From positions 2,663 to 9,007 of the forward strand of contig DBAE01000131.1 in the NCBI GenBank assembly GCA_002291495.1: a stretch of 6,345 bases of DNA, given 5' to 3'. This document shows positions 1 through 6,299 of the stretch, in pieces (position 1 is the stretch's first letter; every line of letters starts with the position of its first letter). The notes beneath the pieces were generated by a model that saw only the letters and a program-made list of their open reading frames with translations, did not search any database and was not told the DNA's origin. This DNA comes from Bacteriovoracaceae bacterium UBA1018. Its GTDB lineage: Bacteria; Bdellovibrionota; UBA1018. The position numbers were made by a program, and so were the translations under genes.

Positions 1-885
1 GTTGAACTCATTATCTCTTTCAACGTACTTTAAATAATACTGAAATTTACCTGGTTTTTGATGCGTCCACCGTGGCCAAGATTTCACGCTAATCGTGTCT
101 TCATCAAATCTCATCCAACAGTCTAGGCAGTCCATCTGTGCCGGTTTCCAGATGCCTCGTAGGTCTGGCAGCTCATTTTTCCAGTCTAAGAGCCTTCGGA
201 TTTGGGTAAAAACCTGAGATTTAAGCGCACCATTTTCTCGGTATTCTTTTATTTCGACTGGGTCGGCCTGATCTAAACTAATCCAGTTTTCAGATGTGAT
301 GGAGCTTTTTAAGAAAGGCATTTGGAAAAAGCTGTTTGCTAATTTATAGTTGTCAGCTCTCACTAAAGCATCTTGAGTCACTGTTTTTTCTTCACTCTGA
401 GATTCTGTTAGTCCTCGAATTATATTCTTAAAGGTATCGCCCTTATGATGGATGGCAACCCAGTACATCATTTGATCTTTCGGATTGCGACAAATCAGAG
501 GTCCGCCGGAATCGCCGGACATGAGATTATAACGGCTCGAGGTCAGCTCAAATTCCAAGTCTTCTGAAAGGATTTTTAGGGATTCTGTCTTATTATAAAG
601 TCTAGAAGAGCGTAGTTCGCCAATCATCACTACGTCGCTGGATTTTTTTCCTGATTTGTTCAAAATTCTTGGCGCATAGCTCAGTCCGTATCCAGCGACA
701 AAGCACTGATTGGCTTCTGGATCTGCGATGAGTTCAAGTATTTGTCGAATTGATTTTGGGTAATGAACTGCAGAGGATGGGTAAGGAAGGCGAAAGTTTT
801 TTGGTAGTTTAATCTCTGCTATATCTCGTTGGTATAAAAAAGGAAGACGAAAGCTCTTGGCTTCGAATGTAAATAGATCAACCAT
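1..885 (-). CDS. Trypsin-like (S1 family) serine protease homologue, 3' end outside window, catalytic His not encoded
   Basis: The frame is open from an ATG at 885 to the left edge, giving 295 residues with no stop, so the C-terminus is missing. Chymotrypsin-fold motifs are clear. D21-IAEIKLP matches the segment around the catalytic Asp. C61-FVAGYG matches the CxVAGWG strand. GDSGGPLIC at 124-132 carries nucleophile Ser126, and C61/C132 can form the conserved disulfide. VAIHHKGD (143-150) fits the strand after the active site. The residue at the S1-pocket position is Asn120, not the Asp of trypsin. The His57 motif normally lies about 45 residues before the Asp and is absent: the frame meets a TAA at 916-918, 10 codons before the ATG. 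AGAGG at 894-898, 8 nt from the ATG, supports this start. No signal peptide is seen. More than 115 residues follow the protease core, including CLDC at 253-256 and several Trp. It may be a truncated gene, a pseudoprotease or a divergent member. Family is sure; activity is doubtful. Confidence 0.8.
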   Translation of the reverse strand, partial: MVDLFTFEAKSFRLPFLYQRDIAEIKLPKNFRLPYPSSAVHYPKSIRQILELIADPEANQCFVAGYGLSYAPRILNKSGKKSSDVVMIGELRSSRLYNKTESLKILSEDLEFELTSSRYNLMSGDSGGPLICRNPKDQMMYWVAIHHKGDTFKNIIRGLTESQSEEKTVTQDALVRADNYKLANSFFQMPFLKSSITSENWISLDQADPVEIKEYRENGALKSQVFTQIRRLLDWKNELPDLRGIWKPAQMDCLDCWMRFDEDTISVKSWPRWTHQKPGKFQYYLKYVERDNEFN

Positions 886-893
886 TTGGACGG

Positions 894-898
894 CCTCT
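894..898 (-). promoter_or_regulatory. Ribosome binding site deciding the start of the protease homologue
   Basis: AGAGG on the minus strand lies 8 nt upstream of the ATG at 885, a normal spacing. The in-frame stop at 916-918 leaves no other ATG, GTG or TTG start upstream. This site therefore argues that the short form without the His motif is what is translated. Confidence 0.5.
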
Positions 899-942
899 AA
901 AATTCCGTTATGATATTAGATGGTTAGACTGGTGGTCAGATC

Positions 943-1911
943 TTAACCTGACATTTGTTCGCCTCGTACAGCCAGCCGAAGCATCGCGCTATAATTTTTC
1001 ACGTGATACGCATCTTCTAAAGCACCACGTTCTCGCAGACGTCGATGGAGTTCGGGCAGTTTGAAATAAGGAGCGGTCATCAAGAGATGATGCTCGAGAT
1101 GATAGTTGACTCGGTGAGGAGCCACGGTGAGACGTTCGATCCAGTTTGCGCTCATGCTCCTCGTATTCTTAAAAGGATCGAGGTCCATCTGAGTACACGC
1201 ATGTTCGGCGATGGAGCGAATTCTAAGAAATAAACTGAAGGTGGTCATGTAAGAAGCGACCCACAGTAAATAGAGTTCGGGGTGACCGAGAGCCCAAAGT
1301 CCGGCAACGAGTACAGACTGAGTGAGTATGAAGGGAAGTGTTCGTGAGACTCCAATCTTGAAGATCTCCTTACGGCTTTTTCCGTTTTGCTGAATTGGAA
1401 CTAATTTTCCAGACACAGTGTATTCGATCTGATCAAACGCGATCAGAACCAGTCCTACGATCCGTTTCAAACCCGTGACTCCGGTGAGATCTCTCAGAAA
1501 TTTTCTGAATAAAGACGCTTTCGATGTCGGATAGGCAGCAACGAGATCAATGTCTGGATCCTGTTCGCTACCCGCGTAACGATGGTGTTTCAAATGGTGT
1601 TTTCTGTAACGGGATAGGTCTTGATAAGAGGGATAAGCACATAGCCAATTGCCTACGATGTCATTGAGTCGTCTGGTCTTAAATAAAGAATAATGAGCTG
1701 CTTCGTGCATCAGTATCGCCAAGGCAAGGTGGCGTCCGCCGATGAGGATCAGCGCTATGACGATTGTCAAAACAGACGGCTGCCAGGCAACAATAAAAAA
1801 AGAAAAGAGTATAATGAACCAGGTAGTTAAAACTGCCTGAAAACCACGTAGATCTGACGTCTTAATCAAGTCTTGGATTTCTTCGTGATTGAGCAGTTGG
1901 TTGAGTTTCAC
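943..1911 (-). CDS. Membrane-bound di-iron fatty acid desaturase
   Basis: This 322-residue integral membrane protein belongs to the fatty acid desaturase superfamily (PF00487), which inserts double bonds into acyl chains using O2, reductant and two irons. All three histidine boxes are present: H69-EAA-H73, H106-LK-H109-H110 and H271-LE-H274-H275. An extra His occurs in IAEH (H237). Hydrophobic segments lie at about 26-43, 47-67, 150-160, 190-208 and 212-231, with the boxes in cytosolic parts, and the length is normal. The C-terminal stretch APHRVNYHLEHHLL followed by LPELHRRLRERG is typical of bacterial acyl-lipid desaturases. Substrate and bond position cannot be read; related enzymes include carotenoid hydroxylases. 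The start is GTG at 1911. An in-frame TAA at 1921-1923 excludes an upstream start, and the first internal Met (68) is too late. Only a GAG 3 nt away resembles a ribosome binding site. The protease homologue begins 57 nt after its stop and may be co-transcribed. Confidence 0.92.
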   Translation of the reverse strand: MKLNQLLNHEEIQDLIKTSDLRGFQAVLTTWFIILFSFFIVAWQPSVLTIVIALILIGGRHLALAILMHEAAHYSLFKTRRLNDIVGNWLCAYPSYQDLSRYRKHHLKHHRYAGSEQDPDIDLVAAYPTSKASLFRKFLRDLTGVTGLKRIVGLVLIAFDQIEYTVSGKLVPIQQNGKSRKEIFKIGVSRTLPFILTQSVLVAGLWALGHPELYLLWVASYMTTFSLFLRIRSIAEHACTQMDLDPFKNTRSMSANWIERLTVAPHRVNYHLEHHLLMTAPYFKLPELHRRLRERGALEDAYHVKNYSAMLRLAVRGEQMSG

Positions 1912-1918
1912 AAACTCA
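1902..1918 (-). promoter_or_regulatory. Palindrome centred on the desaturase GTG start codon
   Basis: On the minus strand TGAGTTT, GTG, AAACTCA forms a perfect 7-bp inverted repeat whose 3-nt centre is the start codon. In mRNA it would fold into a hairpin with the start codon in the loop and the only Shine-Dalgarno-like GAG in the stem. A -10-like TATAAA lies at 1920-1925, with no convincing -35 box upstream. The palindrome could therefore instead be an operator at a promoter close to the start codon. The structure is read directly; a regulatory role is inference. Confidence 0.35.
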
Positions 1919-1969
1919 GTTTATAACAAAGCTAGAAACTTAGAAAGGTGCGGCGGCTCTCTGAGGAGG

Positions 1970-2011
1970 GATGACACCGTGTACCTCATTTTGGAGTGGG
2001 TACACGGCATC
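1970..2011. other. Strong stem-loop after the exported-protein gene, possible terminator or mRNA 3' structure
   Basis: CCGTGTACC (1977-1985) and GGTACACGG (1999-2007) form a perfect 9-bp inverted repeat around a 13-nt loop. Outer arms GATG (1970-1973) and CATC (2008-2011) extend it past a 3-nt bulge. It begins 11 nt beyond the stop of the minus-strand exported-protein gene, where a terminator is expected. Neither side has a T-run, so it is not a canonical intrinsic terminator. It may be a U-less terminator, an RNA-stabilising or processing hairpin, or a protein site. Confidence 0.45.
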
Positions 2012-2021
2012 TAAATCTGCG

Positions 2022-2429
2022 TTAGCGTTTATTAGGAGGCAGTCGCTTACGAGGAAGATGATCCGCTGTAAATGCGGTCATCTCGTTGGCATCTCGGAAT
2101 GATAAGTTGAGACGAGTTTCGGAAACATGAGCATCTTTTAAAAGAGCATTGGCTTCAGCGAGATTCAGTGAACCTTTAGTGTTTTGGCCGTAGACACTCT
2201 GTCCGTCAAAAGAGCCCTCGATGGTGACGCTTTTACATGGAGCTGAGGATTCGGCAATTTGATCAACAAAAGATCTGAATGCGTTTTCCAAATCATTTCC
2301 GCTGTTATGGGCTGAGAAGGTACAGGTATTTTTGGAGACAGAGTTTGAGGCGACAGCAGATGCGCTGACCAATGTGACTCCGATAGATAGTGTTAATGCC
2401 AAGATCTTTGGCAGATGTGTGTTTTTCAT
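2022..2429 (-). CDS. Small Sec-exported protein of unknown family
   Basis: This 135-residue protein is not recognised. Its N-terminus is a standard Sec signal peptide: a short basic region (K2, K8), a hydrophobic core at about 9-22, and AxA sites (A23-S-A25 or A25-V-A27) giving a mature protein starting near residue 26-28. No lipobox is seen, so it should be periplasmic or secreted. The mature part has exactly two cysteines, C36 and C65, which could form one disulfide. The rest mixes short hydrophobic strands (SVTIEGSF, LNLSF) with Asn- and Ala-rich helical-looking parts and ends in a basic, proline-containing tail (RKRLPPNKR). The start is firm: AAGGAG lies 5 nt before the ATG. It sits 113 nt downstream of the sensor kinase gene in the same direction, with its own AT-rich leader and a stem-loop after its stop, suggesting a separately expressed transcript. 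Function is unknown; it is a likely real gene, judging by its ribosome site and signal peptide. Confidence 0.8.
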   Translation of the reverse strand: MKNTHLPKILALTLSIGVTLVSASAVASNSVSKNTCTFSAHNSGNDLENAFRSFVDQIAESSAPCKSVTIEGSFDGQSVYGQNTKGSLNLAEANALLKDAHVSETRLNLSFRDANEMTAFTADHLPRKRLPPNKR

Positions 2430-2434
2430 GCTCT

Positions 2435-2440
2435 CTCCTT
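2435..2440 (-). promoter_or_regulatory. Strong ribosome binding site of the exported-protein gene
   Basis: AAGGAG on the minus strand, 5 nt before the ATG at 2429, is the best Shine-Dalgarno match in the window. Further upstream (about 2451-2480) the leader is AT-rich with TATATA- and TATAGT-like boxes, but I found no properly spaced -35 partner, so no promoter is called. Confidence 0.7.
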
Positions 2441-2520
2441 AGGGGTGCTTGTTTTATATAGAGTTACTTAAACTATACAGAGAGAGCAAGATAGACGTCG
2501 ATCAAAAAACTGATTTTCTT

Positions 2521-2538
2521 GTGAATCGCGAAATTCAC
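2521..2538 (-). terminator. Weak candidate terminator after the sensor kinase gene
   Basis: GTGAAT (2521-2526) and ATTCAC (2533-2538) form a perfect 6-bp stem with a 6-nt loop, starting 4 nt beyond the kinase stop. On the minus-strand transcript the next run of six T (2504-2509) comes only after an 11-nt A-rich spacer, so this is not a textbook intrinsic terminator. Confidence 0.3.
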
Positions 2539-2542
2539 CCGC

Positions 2543-5500
2543 TCATACCGGGGCTTCACAAGGAAGCTTAAGCGTAAATGTCGACCCTTGACCAAGTTCG
2601 CTTTCCAACGAAATTTCACCTTGATGAGCTTCTGCCAGTTGCTTCACAATATATAAACCTAGACCAAATCCCGAAATCCCACTGTGAGATACGGCTCTTT
2701 CAAACTGCCCGAAAATTCGGCCATGGTCTTCCTTGGCGATCCCAATCCCGTAGTCGCGGACTGAAAGCAGAGCAAAATTTTCCTTTACCCTGATCTGAAT
2801 TTCAATTTTGCTTCCGGCTCCATACTTTATGGCATTTGTTAATAGGTTTGTGACGATTTGCTCAATCCGATAACGGTCCCAGTAGCCATAGGCTGGGGAT
2901 CCTTCAAGCTCAACGGTGCTTCCAGAAGATTGAAGTAAAGCCGAGAATCTTTCAATCGATTCCTGAACCAAGCTGCGAAGATCAAATTTTTCAAATTCTA
3001 AGGATAATTTGCCTGTCTGAATTCGAGCAATATCCAGCATGTCATCTACGAGCCGAGTGAGCCGATTAATCTGCTTTTCATCATCCGCAAGAAGATTTGG
3101 CAATTTTTCAGGGTCAAAGCGTCTAAAGTCACCACGTTCTACTGCTCGCTTTCTCATCTGAGTTTGAAGCTTAAGAGAAGTCAGTGGAGTTTTGAGCTCA
3201 TGGGAAGCAATTGATAAGAAAGTATCTCGAGATTGGATCGCCTCAAGAGACTTCTGAAAAAGTCTCGCATTGTCAATTGCTGTAGCCGCTTGGGCCGCAA
3301 GGCCTCGCACGATATTTTCTTCCTTATCGGTAAAGATTCCGGGTTCTGGATGTCCGAAGAAGAGCCCGCCAATTACTTCTTTAGAACGTGAAATGACAGG
3401 GACCGCTAAGTAGCTTTTTACAGGTAAGTGTCCCTGAGGCATACCTGCGTTCGGCGAATTCTTTCCGTATCTAGGATCCTGGGTGATGTCATCACTGCGG
3501 ACGACACTTTCTCCAGAGAATGTAGGCGCAAAAACCGGGGTATTTCTTGGCATGCCAAATCTGGAAAAGGCTTCGCGCGGTGCGCCTGATAATGAGTAAA
3601 GTGTGTAGGCTTCTCCTTTATCGTTGGTAACGTTGTAGAAGAGGGCACCGAATTTTGCGCGCGAGAGCTGGGTGGCTGCGTCTGTGATCTTCTGAACTAA
3701 CTTTTCAAGATCGAGCTCGGCAGAGATTGTCTGACCTAAGCTGTTGAGAGTTTCGAGTGTATGTACAGACTCCTTAAGTGCTTCACGGGTCTTTCGGACC
3801 TCTTCTATATCCGTATTTGTGCCGAACCAACGCACAATTTTACCGTTCGAATTTCGAATAGGATTGACTCGTGTGAGGAAAACTCGGAAGTCTCCGGTCT
3901 TGGAACGAAGCGGAAACTCCATTTCAAAAGGATCGCCTGTAGCGATGGAATGATTCCCTTGCTCGCAGACACTAGGAAGTACTAACGGATCATGGACGTT
4001 TTGCCATCCCCAACCTTCCATTTCTTCTGGAGTCGTGCCGGTGTAAGAATACCAACGATCGTTATACCAAGTAATAGAACCATTTGCGGCAGCCATCCAA
4101 GCCAGATTTGGAATCGAGTTAGCGAGGGTTCGGAATTGCGCTTCTCTTTCTTCTATTTCGCGCTCAGCAAGTCTGCTTTCTGTAACGTCGCGAGAAACCG
4201 CAAGAATTTTTGTAGTCTGGCTTCCTTCCATAATCGGGCTTACGACAACGTTCCACCATTTGGGTGTTTTCGTTTTAAGAGTAGGAAAGTAACCAGTAAA
4301 ATTTCCCACCTGTCCAGTTTTTGCTAACTCAAACGCACGATTGGCAAGCTTGCGATCTTCTTCGTTCCAAAAATCTAACCAGTGAGTACCGAGTATTTGA
4401 TTTATATCGCATAGTTCTAGCTCATTGGCTCCACCTTGATTGATGAATAGCAGGCGAGTTTCGAGATCGAGAACCTTGATACAGTCTCGACTGTTATCCA
4501 ATATGGCGTTTTTAAATGCCTCGCTCTCACGGAGCTGCTCATGAGCCAGATTGAGTGACTGATTAGCCAGATGTTGCTCGGTCACGTCGCGAGTAAAGCA
4601 GCGAGTATGAATAAATTTTCCATCACGCCACAGCACATTGGAGTCGATGAGAACATGCTTTACATCGCCATTTTTGCATTTTAGGCGCGCCGGATAGCTC
4701 TTTAGTGTTTGTTTGTCGCAAAGCCTAGTTAAGATGTCATTAATTACGTCTTCGTCCGCATGGAACTCCGATATATGGCGACCAATGTACTCGTCTTCCG
4801 AATAGCCTAATAGATCAAGTTCGGCGCGATTTACCCGGAGTATGGTTCCGTCAGCTGCTACCCAGTGAAGTCCGAGCGCGGCATTATCGAAGAAGTCATT
4901 TAAGTTCAATTGGCTTTCTTTCAACTTAATTTCAGCATCTTGAGCTCGTTTCATTTCAAGTCTCAGGGTACTGGCTTGCTGCTGTAGATAAGCCACTGCT
5001 CGCAACTGATCATCTACGGATTCAAGCTTTAGAAAATCTTCAGATGGAAGGACTTTTGTATGCGTGTGGCAGATGTCTTGAAATGCAACCCCATGCGAAT
5101 GCTCAGAAAAAGACTTCAAAGAGTAACCACAAAATAGCCCAAATGAGTGATGTTTTGCCAAATCGTTCCAAAGATTCTCGAGACGAATAGTTGCAGTGAC
5201 ATTACCTTCGTCCCACAGCAGGCCTACCATTTCGCCAAATGCACAGACACGCGAAAATTTTGCTGATAGTTCTCCCACTAATTGGCCGAGAGAATTCTCG
5301 AATTTTTCGGCGTCGGGCTGCCCATCGCTCATAAAAGTAGCTAGCGTTTCTGCTGCATCCAGGAGCTTAAGTTGAGAACGGGAGCGAACCATCTCAATAT
5401 CGATTTTGTAAAGTTGCTCAAGATTCGAGACGATCGCGTCAAGATGAGGTCGCGTCGCTATAACGATGGCGCCATGTCCTTCTTTCAATCCAGCTGCAAT

Positions 5501-5638
5501 ATATTGGGCAACCGCTTCTGCGAGGAAGGAATCACTTTCAAAAAACTGAACAAAATGCTCATTTTTTTGGGAAGGAAGAGTGACGGGGCTTAATCGCGTG
5601 TACTTCTGGCTTCTCAGATCAAGATCAAACATTCCCAT
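2543..5638 (-). CDS. Soluble sensor histidine kinase: MEDS, three PAS, GAF, HisKA, HATPase_c
   Basis: This 1031-residue kinase has no transmembrane segment and should act in the cytosol. Residues about 26-200 resemble the MEDS domain (DcmR-type sensory domain), from HFVQFFESDSFL to GLFCGYSL and ICHTHTKVLP. A short coiled linker (about 208-243) leads into three PAS/PAC units at about 244-355, 370-488 and 497-612, each ending in a PAC-type strand (RDVTEQ, SRDVTES, TNTDIEE). A GAF domain spans about 630-795. HisKA follows with phosphoacceptor His813 in SHELKTPL. HATPase_c has N-box Asn935, G1 box DYGIGI (962-967), F-box FGQFER (976-981) and G2 box GFGLGL (990-995). All catalytic motifs are intact, so it should autophosphorylate; ligands are unknown. 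There is no attached receiver domain. The receiver encoded divergently upstream is the likely partner. The ATG at 5638 is used here. GAGG lies only 1 nt before it and is better placed for the Met at codon 3 (5632), which may be the true start. Confidence 0.93.
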   Translation of the reverse strand: MGMFDLDLRSQKYTRLSPVTLPSQKNEHFVQFFESDSFLAEAVAQYIAAGLKEGHGAIVIATRPHLDAIVSNLEQLYKIDIEMVRSRSQLKLLDAAETLATFMSDGQPDAEKFENSLGQLVGELSAKFSRVCAFGEMVGLLWDEGNVTATIRLENLWNDLAKHHSFGLFCGYSLKSFSEHSHGVAFQDICHTHTKVLPSEDFLKLESVDDQLRAVAYLQQQASTLRLEMKRAQDAEIKLKESQLNLNDFFDNAALGLHWVAADGTILRVNRAELDLLGYSEDEYIGRHISEFHADEDVINDILTRLCDKQTLKSYPARLKCKNGDVKHVLIDSNVLWRDGKFIHTRCFTRDVTEQHLANQSLNLAHEQLRESEAFKNAILDNSRDCIKVLDLETRLLFINQGGANELELCDINQILGTHWLDFWNEEDRKLANRAFELAKTGQVGNFTGYFPTLKTKTPKWWNVVVSPIMEGSQTTKILAVSRDVTESRLAEREIEEREAQFRTLANSIPNLAWMAAANGSITWYNDRWYSYTGTTPEEMEGWGWQNVHDPLVLPSVCEQGNHSIATGDPFEMEFPLRSKTGDFRVFLTRVNPIRNSNGKIVRWFGTNTDIEEVRKTREALKESVHTLETLNSLGQTISAELDLEKLVQKITDAATQLSRAKFGALFYNVTNDKGEAYTLYSLSGAPREAFSRFGMPRNTPVFAPTFSGESVVRSDDITQDPRYGKNSPNAGMPQGHLPVKSYLAVPVISRSKEVIGGLFFGHPEPGIFTDKEENIVRGLAAQAATAIDNARLFQKSLEAIQSRDTFLSIASHELKTPLTSLKLQTQMRKRAVERGDFRRFDPEKLPNLLADDEKQINRLTRLVDDMLDIARIQTGKLSLEFEKFDLRSLVQESIERFSALLQSSGSTVELEGSPAYGYWDRYRIEQIVTNLLTNAIKYGAGSKIEIQIRVKENFALLSVRDYGIGIAKEDHGRIFGQFERAVSHSGISGFGLGLYIVKQLAEAHQGEISLESELGQGSTFTLKLPCEAPV

Positions 5639-5703
5639 ACCTCTATTTCCCCTCGTTCGGCAGCGTTTTTAACATAAGTGGCCGAAGATCACCAGTTATT
5701 GCA

Positions 5704-5716
5704 GATTAAAATAATC
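5704..5716. promoter_or_regulatory. AT-rich palindrome in the divergent kinase/regulator promoter region
   Basis: GATTA and TAATC flank a central AAA, a perfect 5-bp inverted repeat within the 143 bp separating the two divergent starts. It could be an operator for a dimeric regulator. On the plus strand TTGCAG (5699-5704) and TAATGC (5720-5725) resemble -35 and -10 boxes, but the 15-nt spacing is short. No convincing promoter pair was found facing the kinase gene. All of this is tentative. Confidence 0.25.
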
Positions 5717-5781
5717 AGATAATGCGACTGGCGCACTAGTGAAGGCTCCAGCGACGCTATTGAATTTGAGACGTCCGTTGA

Positions 5782-6246
5782 ATGATTAAGCTGACCGATT
5801 TTGGAGTCGGCACATTTCGTGTAACGAGCCCTTCTCTTATGGAGCAGCGCAAAGGCGTCGTCTTAGTGATTGAAGATGATTACGGTATCCGTGAAGCGAT
5901 ACGCGAATTTCTCGAGATGGAAGGATTTCGAGTTGTTGTAGCGTGCAATGGAAAAGAAGGAATTGAACTACTCTCAGAGATTCAGTCTCCTTGTCTAATC
6001 ATATTGGATTTTTTTATGCCGGTGATGGATGGATCAGAGTTTCTTCAAGAGCTTCAGTCACGACCCCAGTTTCAACAAAATAAAGTATTTAGCATTCCAA
6101 TCGCACTGCTTTCTGCAGCAATGCCTAATAGTTCGGCTATTGCTGCGGCAAAACCTCTAGTCAGCGCGTACCTTAAAAAGCCCGTGGACCTCGAAGGCTT
6201 CTTGAACACGGTAAAGCAGTACTGCGTAGGCGAAGACGCCGCCTAG
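5782..6246 (+). CDS. Single-domain response regulator (CheY/Spo0F-like receiver)
   Basis: This 154-residue protein is one receiver domain with no DNA-binding, enzymatic or other output domain. The fold starts at VVLVIEDD (26-33), whose E31, D32 and D33 supply the acidic Mg2+ pocket. D76 in IILDFFMPVMDG is the phosphoacceptor, S111 in LLSA is the Thr/Ser switch, and K133 in LKKP is the conserved Lys. All key residues are present, so it should accept phosphate. It is transcribed away from the multi-PAS kinase and is its probable partner, though this is inferred from position only. Output would be by protein contact or phosphorelay. The first 19 residues are not receiver-like, and ribosome-site support at the ATG at 5782 is weak (GAG 11 nt away). 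The ATG at 5839 (Met20), with a GAG 10 nt upstream, would give a standard 135-residue receiver and may be the true start. Confidence 0.9.
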   Translation: MIKLTDFGVGTFRVTSPSLMEQRKGVVLVIEDDYGIREAIREFLEMEGFRVVVACNGKEGIELLSEIQSPCLIILDFFMPVMDGSEFLQELQSRPQFQQNKVFSIPIALLSAAMPNSSAIAAAKPLVSAYLKKPVDLEGFLNTVKQYCVGEDAA

Positions 6247-6299
6247 TCATATTTACTTGGTTGAACGACTCAGTCGGGCATGTTATCGATTGCCTTCTT

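Noticed and set aside
1045..1233. A 62-codon plus-strand frame inside the desaturase gene
   Set aside because: It is antisense to the conserved C-terminal histidine-box region and has no recognisable protein features.
1971..2102. A short plus-strand frame starting right after GAGGAGGG, antisense to the end of the exported-protein gene
   Set aside because: The purine run is only 1 nt from the ATG, too close for a ribosome site. The frame is about 43 codons of low-interest sequence overlapping a supported gene and the hairpin arm.
2444..2510. A sigma-70 or sigma-54 promoter for the exported-protein gene
   Set aside because: TATATA and TATAGT boxes exist but no -35 box has acceptable spacing, and the GG/GC elements of a sigma-54 promoter are not present.
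2521..2538. Reading the stem-loop after the kinase as a confident intrinsic terminator
   Set aside because: The T-run is 11 nt beyond the stem and the stem is only 6 bp, so it is kept only as a weak candidate.
3418..3648. A 76-codon minus-strand frame in the GAF-coding region
   Set aside because: It lies in a different frame of the kinase gene; the kinase frame encodes the conserved GAF motifs continuously.
3992..4327. A 111-codon open frame on the plus strand inside the kinase gene
   Set aside because: It is fully antisense to the PAS region of a well-supported kinase, has no recognisable domain and no ribosome site. It is a shadow frame.
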